From Falsiroseomonas tokyonensis (lineage in GTDB: Bacteria > Pseudomonadota > Alphaproteobacteria > Acetobacterales > Acetobacteraceae): a stretch of 64,000 bases of DNA. The stretch is taken from positions 1 to 64,000 of the forward strand of contig NZ_JAFNJS010000013.1 of the NCBI RefSeq assembly GCF_019024325.1, given 5' to 3'. Of the stretch, positions 43,790-52,931 are shown one piece after another. Position 1 is the stretch's first letter, and the number at the start of each line of letters is the position of its first letter. A program made the position numbers and the translations under genes. The notes beneath the pieces are model-generated. The model was given only the letters and a program-made list of their open reading frames with translations. It searched no databases and was not told the DNA's origin.

Positions 43790-44785
43790 TCAGCCCGGCA
43801 TCACGCCGGCTTCGCGGAAGGCGCGCGCGGCGCCGGGGTGCAGCGGCACGCCATTGTACTTCCAGGCCACCGCCGGGTCGAAGGCGCCCATGCTGGCGTG
43901 GATCTGCGTCAGCCGGGAGCCGCGGTTCTTGATGAGGGTCCTGGTGATGCCATAGGCCACCTCATCCGGCAGCGTCTCATGCGCCAGGATGACGCTGTCC
44001 ATGGTCGTCACCTTCAGGTCGCTGCTCTGCAGCTGCGGGTAGGTCGCGGCCGGCAGCACGCCCTCGGCATAGGCATAGGTGTCGATCAGGTGCTTGCGGA
44101 CATCGTCCGGGAAGCCGACGAGCTGGGAGGCGCGGCGGCCCTGGCCGATCTCGGTCAGGATCGCGGCGGGCTTGGCCAGCGCGGCATAGAGGTAGTCCAC
44201 CTGGCCATCGGCATAGGCCGCGCCGATATCGGCGTAGCTGCCGTTCAGGTAGCGGCCGCCTTCGCTGCGGATCCTGTCCGGGCTGGTGCCGAGGAAGCGA
44301 AGGATGCGCTGCAGCGTCATCTCGTCGGTGGAGGAGCGCTGCGGGCAGGCGATCTTCAGGCCGCGCTGCGTCAGGATCTCCCGCATCCCCTCCGGCCCGC
44401 TGCCCACGGCGCGGACCAGGTTGTGCTCGGTGGGGCTGTAGCCGGACCCCAGGCTGCGCAGCCGCTCATGCTTGGCGTTGTAGGGCTCCTCCCCCCGCGC
44501 GGCGGCGGCGGTGAAGGCATCGATGCCCCAGCCGAGCTGCGACTGGCCGTTGTTCACCCGGGTGGAATTGGCCAGGCCGCCGCCGGGTACGACGCGGATA
44601 CGGATATTCGGGTTTTCCTCCCCGATCAGGGAGGACAGGCCGGCGGCCATGGTGTACCAGCCGCCGCCGACCGAGCCCGCGACCCATTCGAAGGTCGACT
44701 GCGCCTGGGCGGTCCGGATGGCCGGCGCCGAAAGGGCGGCGGCACCGAGCAACAGCGCGCTGCGGCGCGGAATCATGATGGCCAT
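43790..44785 (-). CDS. TAXI-family TRAP transporter solute-binding protein
   Basis: 331 aa. Signal peptide about 1-29 (APAIRTAQAQ). TAXI receptor marks: AGSVGGGWYTMAAGLSSLIGE, VVPGGGLANSTRVNNGQSQLGWG and a YADGQVDYL segment. Periplasmic partner of the fused permease downstream. Ligand unknown; TAXI receptors are often assigned glutamate or 2-oxoglutarate-like acids. Confidence 0.92.
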   Translation of the reverse strand: MAIMIPRRSALLLGAAALSAPAIRTAQAQSTFEWVAGSVGGGWYTMAAGLSSLIGEENPNIRIRVVPGGGLANSTRVNNGQSQLGWGIDAFTAAAARGEEPYNAKHERLRSLGSGYSPTEHNLVRAVGSGPEGMREILTQRGLKIACPQRSSTDEMTLQRILRFLGTSPDRIRSEGGRYLNGSYADIGAAYADGQVDYLYAALAKPAAILTEIGQGRRASQLVGFPDDVRKHLIDTYAYAEGVLPAATYPQLQSSDLKVTTMDSVILAHETLPDEVAYGITRTLIKNRGSRLTQIHASMGAFDPAVAWKYNGVPLHPGAARAFREAGVMPG

Positions 44786-44888
44786 CGAGGGCCTCCCCGT
44801 TTGTCTGCGGGGGGATCATGCGCGACGCTTCACCCGGCTTGCAACCGGGTCGGCATCGGCTTCCCGGCGCCCGGCGGCGGCCGGCTGC

Positions 44889-45191
44889 TCAGCCCTGCGG
44901 CAGGTAGGGCCTGGCCGCCTGCATCGCCGGCACGCAGCGGGGCGCGGCCTCGGCCAGCACCGCATCCGGGCTGGTGGTGCCGATCCAGGTGGCCAGCCCA
45001 GTCCGGATCGCCCACCAGGGGTCCTCCGTCGCGCGCTGCAGCAGGACGGGGGCGGCAGAGGCGCCGCAGGCCGCGACCTGCGCGACCACGGCGGGCGGAG
45101 CATTGGCCTCCGCCAGGCGGGACTGCACCTCCGCGGTCAGCGGGTTCACCAGGAAGGCCATCACCAGCCAGGCGATCAGCTCGCCGATCAT
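44889..45191 (-). CDS. Hypothetical small membrane-associated protein
   Basis: 100 aa from the ATG at 45191; an earlier in-frame start at 45248 adds 19 weakly convincing residues. Residues 2-17 (IGELIAWLVMAFLVNP) form a hydrophobic segment, possibly an uncleaved anchor or signal. The rest is Ala-rich with two cysteines (CGASAAP, PRCVPAM). No family recognised. Divergent from the binding-protein gene at 45415. Confidence 0.5.
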   Translation of the reverse strand: MIGELIAWLVMAFLVNPLTAEVQSRLAEANAPPAVVAQVAACGASAAPVLLQRATEDPWWAIRTGLATWIGTTSPDAVLAEAAPRCVPAMQAARPYLPQG

Positions 45192-45414
45192 GCGCCAGGC
45201 CCGGCAAGGCAGGGGGGAAACATCGGCAAAACCCTCCGCAGAAGACAATCCGACATCGCGCGGCGTCGCCAGAGGGGCGCAGCCGCGCCAGAGGGGCCCG
45301 GATCGACGCCGATCTGGCCCTGGCGCGGGCCGGCTTCAAGCCCGTGCAGCAGCAGTTGCGTCGCAGGCGCAGCCTCCGCATGCTGCGGGAAAATCCCCCC
45401 TGCCGGAGAGAAAG

Positions 45415-47013
45415 ATGCATCGCCGCAGCCTGCTGACCGGATTGGCCGCCGCAACCCTGCCCCTGCCCCTGGCCCGCCTGTCCGCCCCGGCGCTGGCCCA
45501 GGGGGCGGCCGCGCATACGCTGCGCTTCATCCCGCAGGCCGATGTGACCACGCTCGACCCGCTGAACACCACCAGCTACGGCGTGCGCAACCACGGCCAT
45601 ATGTGCTGGGACACGCTGTACGGGCCCGACACCAGCTTCGTCATGCGGCCCCAGCTGGCGGAAGGCCATGTGGTGGAGGATGACGGGCTGCGCTGGGTCT
45701 TCACCCTGCGGGCCGGGACGAAGTTCCACGACGGCACGCCGATCCGGGCCCAGGATGCCGTGGCCTCCATCGCCCGCTGGTCTGCGCGCGACACGCTGGG
45801 CCAGACCCTGCGCGCCCGGACGGAGGCGATGACGGCGCTGGACGACCGCCGCTTCGAGATCCGCCTGAAGCAGAAATTCGGTCCCATGCTGGAGGCTTTG
45901 GGCAAGCCTTCCTCCTACCCCTGCTTCATCTTCCCGGAACGCTTCGCGACGGTGGACCCGACCACCCCCTTCACCGAGGTGGTGGGCAGCGGCCCCTATC
46001 GCTTCGTGGCGAGCGAGCGGCTGTCCGGCGCCCGCGTGGTCTATCAGCGCTTCGCCGACTACGTCCCGAACCCGAACCCGCCCAGCCTGCTCGGCGGCGC
46101 GAAGATCGCGCATTTCGAGCGGGTGGAATTCAACATCATCACCGATGCCGGCACCGCCGCCGCCGCCATCCAGTCCGGCGAGATCGACTGGTACGAGCAG
46201 GTGGCGCCGGACCTGCGCCCGCTGCTGGCGCGCAACCGGGACATCACGGTGGAGCGGGTGGATTTCGGCGGGCTGATGGCGCATCTGCGCTTCAACCACC
46301 TGCATGCGCCCTTCGACGATGTGCGGGTGCGCCGCGCCCTGCTGCATTCGATCAACCAGGCGGATTTCATGACCTCGATCATGGGCACGGATCGCGCCCT
46401 GTGGTCGGACGGCATGGGCGTCTTCCCGCGCTCCTCGCCGCTGGTGAATGACGAGGGCCTCTCCGCTCTCACCGGCCCGCGCAGCTTCGACCGCGCCCGC
46501 GCGGCGCTGCGGGAGGCCGGCTACGCCAACCAGCCGGTAACGGTGCTGCACCCGACCGACGTGGTGAACAACAACACGCTGACCACGGTGCTGACCGATA
46601 CGCTGAAGCGGTCCGGCCTGAATGCCGAAAGCGCCACCAGCGACTGGGGCACGGTGTTGCAGCGCCGCGGCCGGATGACCCCGCCGAGCGAGGGCGGCTG
46701 GAATGCGCTGATCGTGCTCTTCGGCGGCGTTGACCTCGGCAATCCGGGCGTGCATCCGCTGCTGCGCGCCAATGGCCGCCGGGCCTGGTTCGGCTGGCCC
46801 ACCAGCCCGGCGCTGGAGGCGCTGCGCGACGAATGGCTGGAGGCGCCGGACCTCGACGCCCAGAAGGGCATCGCCCGCCGGCTGCAGGCGCAGTTCTGGC
46901 AGGACCTGCCCTACATCCCCCTCGGCCAGTATTTCGTGGATAGCGCCTGGCGGAAGAGCATTTCGACGCCGCAGAAGGGGATGGCGCTGCCGATCAACGT
47001 GCGGCGCGTCTGA
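45415..47013 (+). CDS. Family-5 ABC substrate-binding protein
   Basis: 532 aa from the ATG at 45415 (GGAGAG ribosome site); the frame is open much further upstream across non-coding sequence. Signal peptide about 1-29 (SAPALAQGAA). SBP_bac_5: PQADVTTLDPLNTTSYGVRNHGHMCWDTLYG, TKFHDGTPIRAQDAVASIARW and VRVRRALLHSINQADFM. It is not part of the four-copy set at 28902-35328 (no LNNYYTNQ block), and no opp-type transporter is beside it. Confidence 0.92.
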   Translation: MHRRSLLTGLAAATLPLPLARLSAPALAQGAAAHTLRFIPQADVTTLDPLNTTSYGVRNHGHMCWDTLYGPDTSFVMRPQLAEGHVVEDDGLRWVFTLRAGTKFHDGTPIRAQDAVASIARWSARDTLGQTLRARTEAMTALDDRRFEIRLKQKFGPMLEALGKPSSYPCFIFPERFATVDPTTPFTEVVGSGPYRFVASERLSGARVVYQRFADYVPNPNPPSLLGGAKIAHFERVEFNIITDAGTAAAAIQSGEIDWYEQVAPDLRPLLARNRDITVERVDFGGLMAHLRFNHLHAPFDDVRVRRALLHSINQADFMTSIMGTDRALWSDGMGVFPRSSPLVNDEGLSALTGPRSFDRARAALREAGYANQPVTVLHPTDVVNNNTLTTVLTDTLKRSGLNAESATSDWGTVLQRRGRMTPPSEGGWNALIVLFGGVDLGNPGVHPLLRANGRRAWFGWPTSPALEALRDEWLEAPDLDAQKGIARRLQAQFWQDLPYIPLGQYFVDSAWRKSISTPQKGMALPINVRRV

Positions 47014-47064
47014 TGGCGTGATCGTTGCATGGGCGAGGCGTTCAACCTCGGAGGCCGCCCGCCC

Positions 47065-48039
47065 ATGCTCGCCCGTCGCTCGCTCCTCGCCGGTCTCGCC
47101 GCCAACCTGGCCGCGCCATCCCTGGCCAGCGCCCAGGGCTGGTCGCCGGACCGGCCGATCCGCCTGCTGATCGGCTTCCCGCCCGGCGGCGCCTCCGATG
47201 CCGCGCTGCGCATCATCCAGCCCAGGCTTGCGGCACGGCTCGGCCAATCGGTGGTCATCGAGAACCGCACCGGCGCCGGCGGCAACCTGGCGGCGGAGGC
47301 CGCGGCGCGGGCGGCGCCGGATGGCACGACGCTGGTCTCCGCCAATATCGGCACGCTGGCGGTGAACCCCGCTTTGCTGAAGACCATGCCCTTCGACCCG
47401 ATCGCGGACCTCGCCCCGCTGTCGATGCTGTTCAACGCCACCAATGTGCTGGTGGTGCCGGCCGCAAAACCCTTCCGCAGCGCGGCGGATATTTTGGGCG
47501 CGGCGAAGGCACGGCCGGAGACGCTGACCTATGGCACCGGCGGCGTCGGCTCCCCCGGCCATCTCTGCGGCATCTTGCTGGACAGCATCGCGGGGGTGAA
47601 GACGGTGGCCGTGCCCTATCGTGGCGGCGGGCCGCAGATGCTGGGGCTGGTGGCGGGCGAGCACGACTTCTCCTTCTCCCCCATCGGCACGGTGCTGACC
47701 CATGTGGCCGCCGGCACCATCCGGGCGCTGGCGGTCGCCACCCGCACCCGCGCGCCGGAACTGCCGGAGGTGCCAACCATGATCGAGGCGGGGTTGGCGG
47801 ATTTCGAGGTGCTGAACTGGGACGGCGTGCTGGTGCCGAAGGCGACGCCGGCCGCCATCCGCACCCGCCTCGGCGATACGCTGCGGGCGGTGCTGGCGGA
47901 TCCGGAGGTGGTGGTGGAATTCGGCCGCCGCGGCCTGACCCCGCGCCCGACCAGCGAGGCCGATTTCGCCGCCCAGCTCGCCGCCGACAGCACCAATTGG
48001 CAGCGCCTGATCCGCGCCGCCGGCATCGAGCCGAGCTGA
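47065..48039 (+). CDS. Bug/TctC-family periplasmic substrate-binding protein
   Basis: 324 aa from the ATG at 47065, preceded by GGAGG; an in-frame ATG at 47029 adds 12 non-signal residues. Signal peptide about 1-24 (AAPSLASAQG), WSPDRPIRLLIGFPPGGASDA, IENRTGAGGNLAAE, VPYRGGGPQML. Fifth TTT receptor of the window, again without membrane partners. It follows the family-5 receptor by 51 bases, so the two may share a promoter. Confidence 0.92.
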   Translation: MLARRSLLAGLAANLAAPSLASAQGWSPDRPIRLLIGFPPGGASDAALRIIQPRLAARLGQSVVIENRTGAGGNLAAEAAARAAPDGTTLVSANIGTLAVNPALLKTMPFDPIADLAPLSMLFNATNVLVVPAAKPFRSAADILGAAKARPETLTYGTGGVGSPGHLCGILLDSIAGVKTVAVPYRGGGPQMLGLVAGEHDFSFSPIGTVLTHVAAGTIRALAVATRTRAPELPEVPTMIEAGLADFEVLNWDGVLVPKATPAAIRTRLGDTLRAVLADPEVVVEFGRRGLTPRPTSEADFAAQLAADSTNWQRLIRAAGIEPS

Positions 48040-48092
48040 CCGGCCAGCTGAGACCTTTGCAGCCGGCGCATGGGGTGGTGTATCGCCGCTCC

Positions 48093-49814
48093 ATGCTCCG
48101 ACAATTCCTTCGCTTCTACCGCCCGCATCTGCGCCTGGTGGTGATCGCCTTCGGCTGCGCCGCGCTGTCCGGCGTGCTGGAGCTCGGCTTTCCGATGGCG
48201 GTGCGCGCCTTCATCGACCATCTGCTGCCGCAGCAGGAGATGGGCATCATCGGCCTGGCGGTCGCCGCGCTGCTCGCGGTCTATCTGCTGAATGCGGGGC
48301 TGATGGCGGTGGTCACCTATTGGGGCCATGTGCTCGGCATCGCCATCGAGACGGAGCTGCGCGCGCGCGCCTTCGACCAGCTGATGCGCCTGTCCTTCCG
48401 CTTCTACGACAACCAGAAGACCGGCCACCTGGTCGGCCGCGTCACCAAGAACCTGGAGGATATCGGAGAGGTCGCGCATCACGGGCCGGAGGATCTGCTG
48501 GTCGCCGTGCTGACCTTCGCCGGCGCCTTCGCGCTGATGCTGCTGGTCAGCCCCACGCTGGCCCTGCTGACCGCCGTGATCGTGCCGCTGGTGGGCTGGG
48601 TCGTCGCGCATTACGGCGGGCGGATGACGCTGAACTGGCAGGCCCAGTTCGGCCGCGTCGGCGCCTTCAATGCGCGCATCGAGGAAGCCGTCGGCGGCAT
48701 CCGCGTGGTCAAGGCCTTCGCCAACGAGGCGCATGAGCGGAAGCTGTTCGCCGCCGACAATGCGAACTACCAGCGCACGAAGCTGGAGGCCTATCGCATC
48801 ATGGCCGTCAGCATGACGCTGAATTACCTCGGCATGCGGCTGGTGCAGCTGGTGGTGATGTTGGCGGGTGCCGCGCTGATCGTGGCGGGCAGCCTGTCCA
48901 TCGGCGATTTCGTCGCCTTCCTGCTGCTGGTGAATGTCTTCTACCGCCCGCTGGAGAAGATCAACGCGGTGATCGAGACCTATCCGCGCGGCCTGGCCGG
49001 CTTCCGCAGCTTTCTCGAGCTGATGGCGACCGAGCCCGATATCGCCGATGCGCCGGATGCCGTGCCGGCGCCCGCGCTGCGGGGCGCCGTGCGCTTCGAG
49101 GGCGTGACCTTCGGCTATGCACCCGGCCGCCCGGTGCTGCGCGACCTGTCGCTGGCGGTGGCGCCGGGGGAGACCATCGCGCTGGTCGGGCCGTCTGGGG
49201 CCGGCAAGACCACCATCTGCTCCCTGCTGCCGCGCTTCTACGATGTGCAGGCCGGGCGCATCACCATCGATGGCATCGACATCCGCCGGATGACGCTCGC
49301 CTCGCTGCGCGGGCAGATCGGGCTGGTGCAGCAGGATGTCTTTCTGTTCGCCGGCAGCATCCGCCAGAACATCGCCTATGGCCGCCTGGATGCGACCGAG
49401 GCCGAGATCCGCGACGCCGCCCGCCGCGCCCGGCTGGATGCGCTGATCGCGGACCTGCCGGAGGGGCTGGACACGCTGATCGGCGAGCGCGGCGTGAAGC
49501 TCTCGGGCGGGCAGAAGCAGCGCCTGGCCATCGCCCGCATCTTCCTGATGAACCCGCCCATCCTGATCCTGGACGAGGCGACCAGCGCCCTGGATACGGA
49601 GACCGAGCGCGCCATCCAGCAGGCCCTGTCCGAACTGGCCCAGGGCCGCACCACCCTGGTAATCGCGCACCGCCTGGCCACCATCCGCGACGCCGACCGC
49701 ATCCTGGTGGTGACGGAGCAGGGCATCGCGGAGCAGGGCTCGCATCAGGAATTGCTGGCGGCCAACGGCCCCTATCGCCGGCTGCACGAGGCGCAGTTCG
49801 CGGAGGCGTCCTAG
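48093..49814 (+). CDS. ABC exporter, fused membrane and ATPase domains (MsbA-like)
   Basis: 573 aa from the ATG at 48093. Six-helix exporter domain (residues about 1-305), then a nucleotide-binding domain: Walker A GPSGAGKTT, signature LSGGQKQR, Walker B ILILDEATSALD, H-loop VIAHRLATI. Half-transporter of the MsbA/multidrug type, working as a homodimer to flip lipids or expel drugs. Its TAG shares CTAG with the stop of the convergent lipoprotein gene. Confidence 0.92.
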   Translation: MLRQFLRFYRPHLRLVVIAFGCAALSGVLELGFPMAVRAFIDHLLPQQEMGIIGLAVAALLAVYLLNAGLMAVVTYWGHVLGIAIETELRARAFDQLMRLSFRFYDNQKTGHLVGRVTKNLEDIGEVAHHGPEDLLVAVLTFAGAFALMLLVSPTLALLTAVIVPLVGWVVAHYGGRMTLNWQAQFGRVGAFNARIEEAVGGIRVVKAFANEAHERKLFAADNANYQRTKLEAYRIMAVSMTLNYLGMRLVQLVVMLAGAALIVAGSLSIGDFVAFLLLVNVFYRPLEKINAVIETYPRGLAGFRSFLELMATEPDIADAPDAVPAPALRGAVRFEGVTFGYAPGRPVLRDLSLAVAPGETIALVGPSGAGKTTICSLLPRFYDVQAGRITIDGIDIRRMTLASLRGQIGLVQQDVFLFAGSIRQNIAYGRLDATEAEIRDAARRARLDALIADLPEGLDTLIGERGVKLSGGQKQRLAIARIFLMNPPILILDEATSALDTETERAIQQALSELAQGRTTLVIAHRLATIRDADRILVVTEQGIAEQGSHQELLAANGPYRRLHEAQFAEAS

Positions 49815-50074
49815 GTCCAGCCGGAGCGGCGCTCGCAGGCTTCGCGCGCACGGGGATTGGCACGCTCCCATTGGGTGATGGAGCGGGTCTCATTGCTCGA
49901 CATGCGGTCGTTCATGCAGCTGCAATAGCTGCGCACCACGCTCTGCGGCACGCGCGCGTCGCGGTTGTCGCGCAGGCACTGGTTGATCCAGCGCCGGTCA
50001 TCGGCAGAGGACGAGCCGGCGGTCGCGGAGCAGCCCGCGCACAGCGCGACGGCCAAGAGAAGAGCGAACTTCAC
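49811..50074 (-). CDS. Small lipoprotein, hypothetical
   Basis: 87 aa. Signal peptide with lipobox LCAGC (Cys at residue 15), so a probable outer- or inner-membrane lipoprotein. The mature part has three further cysteines (NQCLRDNR, YCSCMNDRM, REACERR), which suggests a disulfide-stabilised helical hairpin. No family recognised. Its stop overlaps that of the ABC exporter gene. Confidence 0.6.
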   Translation of the reverse strand: MKFALLLAVALCAGCSATAGSSSADDRRWINQCLRDNRDARVPQSVVRSYCSCMNDRMSSNETRSITQWERANPRAREACERRSGWT

Positions 50075-50133
50075 GGCGCGGTTCCAATCTGGAACCGCAA
50101 CCGTTGCATGGGGGCTGCGGGCCGTCCAGCGGG

Positions 50134-50550
50134 TCAGCGCAGGCGCCGCCGCTCCTCCTCGATCCGGCGCTGCTGTTCCTCCAGCTGGCGCTGCTGCTCA
50201 GCAAGCTGGCGATCGCGCTCGCGCAGATTGTGTTGGCGGTCGTCCCCGCCGCGGCGGCGCTCCTCGTCCCGCACCATGCGTTCACGCTCCCGCACCCGGC
50301 CGCGCTCATAGGCCTCGCGCTCCCGCTCCCGCGCCTCGCGATCGCGTTCGCGGGCCTCGCGCTCCCTCTCCCAATGTTCGCGGCGGCCTTCGTCCTCGCG
50401 TCGGCGGGACTCGTTCGGATCGCCCTGGAGCTGGCGCAGCACCTCGCCGAGGGGTCCCAGGTCCTGCGCCGGCGCCGGCGTGACGAAGGCGCAGCCGGCA
50501 ATCAGGGCGGCACCCAGGCAGGCGTGGCGAAGGGTGCGGAGGTCATGCAT
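50134..50550 (-). CDS. Secreted Arg/Glu-rich coiled-coil protein, hypothetical
   Basis: 138 aa. Signal peptide to about residue 28 (CAFVTPAPAQ). After a short spacer, residues about 50-138 consist almost entirely of Arg, Glu, Asp and Gln in short repeats (EREREARERDREAREREREA, then RQLAEQQRQLEEQQRRIEEERRR), predicted as a long single alpha-helix or coiled coil. Such ER/K helices act as rigid spacers. Function unknown. Same strand as the lipoprotein gene 59 bases downstream. Confidence 0.6.
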   Translation of the reverse strand: MHDLRTLRHACLGAALIAGCAFVTPAPAQDLGPLGEVLRQLQGDPNESRRREDEGRREHWEREREARERDREAREREREAYERGRVRERERMVRDEERRRGGDDRQHNLRERDRQLAEQQRQLEEQQRRIEEERRRLR

Positions 50551-50607
50551 GGCGGCGGCTCTCCCGGTTGTGGAAGATCAACGCGCCAAGGACGCCCTTC
50601 GTTGCGC

Positions 50608-51495
50608 TCAGCAGGCCTCGGCGCGGAAGACGCGGGAGGGGGTGACGAATTCCTCCTGCGCCGCGACCGTCAGGATCTCCCGCGACCCGGCCTCCGCCGT
50701 GCGCCGCAGCAGCCCGTAGATGGAAGAGGCGGCGGCCGAGAGCGCAACGGAAGGCTCGCCCCAGCGCAGACGGTGGAACAGGAACAGCGCCGCGATCGCA
50801 TCCCCCGCGCCATTGACCGAGATGGGCAGCAGCGGCGTGCGGATGCGGAAGAAGCGCCCGCCCTCCCCCACCAGCAGGTCCATGGCCTCGGCCGGCGTAT
50901 CCTCGACGCGCAGCGAGGTCACCAGCACGCAGCGCGGCCCCTGGGCCTGCAGCGCGGCGATGGCCGCCTTGGCGCTGCCGAGGCCGGTGATGGTGTGGCC
51001 CGTCAGCCATTCCAGCTCGAACTGATTGGGTGTCAGGATATCGGCGGCCGGCACGGCGCGGTCGCGCATGAATTCCGGGATGCCGGGTCGGACGAAGATG
51101 CCGCGCCCGATATCGCCGATCACCGGGTCGCAGCAATACATGGCCGCCGGATTGGCCGCCTTCACCTTCGCCACCGCCGAGAGGATCGCGGCGCCGGTGC
51201 CGGGGTCGCCCATATAGCCCGACAGCACCGCATCGCAGCGTTCCAGCGCGCCGCGCTCGGCGATGCCGAGAACCAGCTCCTCGATCAGCTCGCTCGGAAA
51301 AACCTGGCCGCGCCAGGCGCCATAGCCGGTGTGGTTGGAGAACTGCACCGTGTTCAGCGCCCAGACCTCCGCCCCCAGCCTCTGCAGCGGGAAGACGGCG
51401 GAGGCATTGCCGACATGGCCGTAGGCGACCCAGGACTGGATCGAGAGGATGTTCAGCGGCCGGCCGGCATCGGCAGGCGAGACGGCCTGGTTCAT
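50608..51495 (-). CDS. pdxY: Pyridoxal kinase (PdxY)
   Basis: 295 aa PfkB-like kinase phosphorylating pyridoxal in vitamin B6 salvage. Marks: ILSIQSWVAYGHVGNASAVFPLQRLG (substrate site, residues about 16-41), NTVQFSNHTGYGAW, YCCDPVIGDIGRGIFV, TPNQFELEWLTG and the ATP/anion-hole GAGDAIAALFL (catalytic Asp). Length and motifs fit PdxY/PdxK. Stand-alone minus-strand gene. Confidence 0.95.
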   Translation of the reverse strand: MNQAVSPADAGRPLNILSIQSWVAYGHVGNASAVFPLQRLGAEVWALNTVQFSNHTGYGAWRGQVFPSELIEELVLGIAERGALERCDAVLSGYMGDPGTGAAILSAVAKVKAANPAAMYCCDPVIGDIGRGIFVRPGIPEFMRDRAVPAADILTPNQFELEWLTGHTITGLGSAKAAIAALQAQGPRCVLVTSLRVEDTPAEAMDLLVGEGGRFFRIRTPLLPISVNGAGDAIAALFLFHRLRWGEPSVALSAAASSIYGLLRRTAEAGSREILTVAAQEEFVTPSRVFRAEAC

Positions 51496-51568
51496 GACTT
51501 TCCCCGAAGGCGCATGCGATCATCCCCTGGCAACTGCGCGCCGAGGGTCCATCAAACGGGGCCTGGCC

Positions 51569-52225
51569 TCAATGGGCATGGCCCGCATGGTCGCCATGCA
51601 CGCCGGCAGCGGAGCGGGCGCCGCGCAGCTCCGCCAGGGCGGTGCGGGCGGTCAGGAAGCTGGTCTGCAGGAACAGCGCCGACATCACCGCGGCCACCGC
51701 CAGGTCCGGCCAGCGGGTGCCGGTGCCGAAGACGCCCGCGGCCGCGGCCAGCACCAGCAGATTGCCGAAGGCGTCGTTGCGGCTGCAAAGCCAGACGGAC
51801 CGGATATTCGCATCGCCGTCCCGCCACTTCCACAGCAGCAGGACGGAGAGCAGGTTGGCCGCGAAGGCGGCGATGGCGATGGAGCCCATGGTGATGGCTT
51901 CCGGCACCCCGCCGCCCAGCGTCCGCCAGACCGCCGCGCCCAGCACCCAGGCCGCGACCAGGCCGAGCGAAGCCGCTTTCATCAGCGCCGCCCGCGCCCG
52001 CGTCGCCGCGGCCATGCCGATGACGGCCAGCGAAAGCCCGTAGGTCGCGGCATCCATGGCGAAGTCGAGACTGTCCGCCTGCAGGGCCAGCGAGCCGGAA
52101 ATGGCGCCGGCGATGAATTCGAAGAAAAACATCCCGCCGTTCAGCAGGATGATGATCCAGAGCACGCGCCGGAAGGCGGGATCCTGGCCCGTGAAGACGT
52201 GGGTGTGGCAACCGTCATGGGGCAT
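51569..52225 (-). CDS. Short cation diffusion facilitator-type transporter
   Basis: 218 aa, about six helices. Shares CDF features: helix-2 [13 protein letters not shown] (metal-site Asp pair) and helix-5 [14 protein letters not shown]. It lacks the roughly 90-residue cytoplasmic domain of full CDF proteins. His-rich at both ends ([17 protein letters not shown]), plausible metal-collecting tails. Exports Zn, Co or similar metal in related proteins. Divergent from rpmE with 247 bases between starts. Confidence 0.8.
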   Translation of the reverse strand: MPHDGCHTHVFTGQDPAFRRVLWIIILLNGGMFFFEFIAGAISGSLALQADSLDFAMDAATYGLSLAVIGMAAATRARAALMKAASLGLVAAWVLGAAVWRTLGGGVPEAITMGSIAIAAFAANLLSVLLLWKWRDGDANIRSVWLCSRNDAFGNLLVLAAAAGVFGTGTRWPDLAVAAVMSALFLQTSFLTARTALAELRGARSAAGVHGDHAGHAH

Positions 52226-52472
52226 GCGGGATTTCTGGTATTTCGGCCGTGACTTCGCAAGATTGAATCACGTCATGGTCTTATTTGGTTACAAGGTAGC
52301 GCGCAGCAACATTATAACCTTCTTGTCTTGTGCGCGACTTAAGAAGGCCGCCGCACCTTCCCGCCCCGGCCGCGGCCGGCGCAGGTTGCACCGGCGCAGG
52401 GCCTCCTCTATAGCCCGCTTTCCCGCGCCTGCCGGTCGCTGTCGGCGGGCCCATATGCGCGAGCACAATGCG

Positions 52473-52703
52473 ATGAAGCCCGATATCCACCCCGAGTATC
52501 ACACCATCAACGTCATCATGACGGATGGCACGACCTTCACGACCCGGTCCTGCTACGGGCAGGAAGGCGACACCATGCGCCTCGACATCGACCCGAAGTC
52601 GCACCCGGCCTGGACCGGCCAACAGCGCGTGATGGACACGGGCGGCCAGATCGCCAAGTTCAACAAGAAGTTCGCCGGCCTGGGCATCCGCAAGCCGGCC
52701 TGA
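52473..52703 (+). CDS. rpmE: 50S ribosomal protein L31
   Basis: 76 aa from the ATG at 52473; in-frame upstream codons are not part of the protein. [15 protein letters not shown] at residues 4-18, then [27 protein letters not shown]. It has a single Cys and lacks the CxxC zinc ribbon, so it is a C-minus form as common in alphaproteobacteria. A component of the large subunit at the central protuberance. Terminator 25 bases downstream. Confidence 0.95.
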   Translation: MKPDIHPEYHTINVIMTDGTTFTTRSCYGQEGDTMRLDIDPKSHPAWTGQQRVMDTGGQIAKFNKKFAGLGIRKPA

Positions 52704-52727
52704 TCCGGCGCGGGTTCGGCTGTTCGG

Positions 52728-52762
52728 AAAGGCGCGCTCCCGGTCCCCGGGGGCGCGCCTTT
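52728..52762 (+). terminator. Rho-independent terminator of rpmE
   Basis: AAAGGCGCGC (52728-52737) pairs perfectly with GCGCGCCTTT (52753-52762), loop 15 bases, with U residues in the distal arm. Confidence 0.8.
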
Positions 52763-52779
52763 CTGCATGGGCGCCCCCT

Positions 52780-52808
52780 CTTGAAGCGCGGCGGGCCGCT
52801 GACCAATT
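52780..52808 (+). promoter_or_regulatory. Putative heat-shock (RpoH) promoter of hsp20
   Basis: CTTGAA at 52780-52785 matches the alphaproteobacterial sigma-32 -35 element. CCAATT at 52803-52808, 17 bases further, is a partial match to its -10 region. It would give a 5' leader of about 115 bases. Confidence 0.45.
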
Positions 52809-52905
52809 CCTGCGCTGCCGACGGTGCCCGATCGGGGCCGAAGGCGCGGTGACCGGAGAGCCGCCCGTTCGCGGGGGCATAGTTCCGGTGGACCGCGGCA
52901 CAACC

Positions 52906-52927
52906 GACCTTGCTATCGCAGGAGGTC
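52906..52927 (+). promoter_or_regulatory. ROSE-like RNA thermometer hairpin masking the hsp20 ribosome site
   Basis: GACCTTGCT (52906-52914) can fold onto AGGAGGTC (52920-52927) over a 5-base loop ATCGC. It contains TTGCT facing AGGA, the hallmark UYGCU/anti-Shine-Dalgarno pairing of ROSE thermometers, where the G is unpaired or in a G-G pair. The hairpin would hide the ribosome site at low temperature. Position, gene type and leader length all fit. Confidence 0.6.
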
Positions 52928-52931
52928 TTCC

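Noticed and set aside
52307-52320. Zur-like half site (CAACATTATAACCT) near rpmE and the CDF gene
   Set aside because: Only a half site is convincing; the full palindrome is absent, so I do not call a zinc operator.
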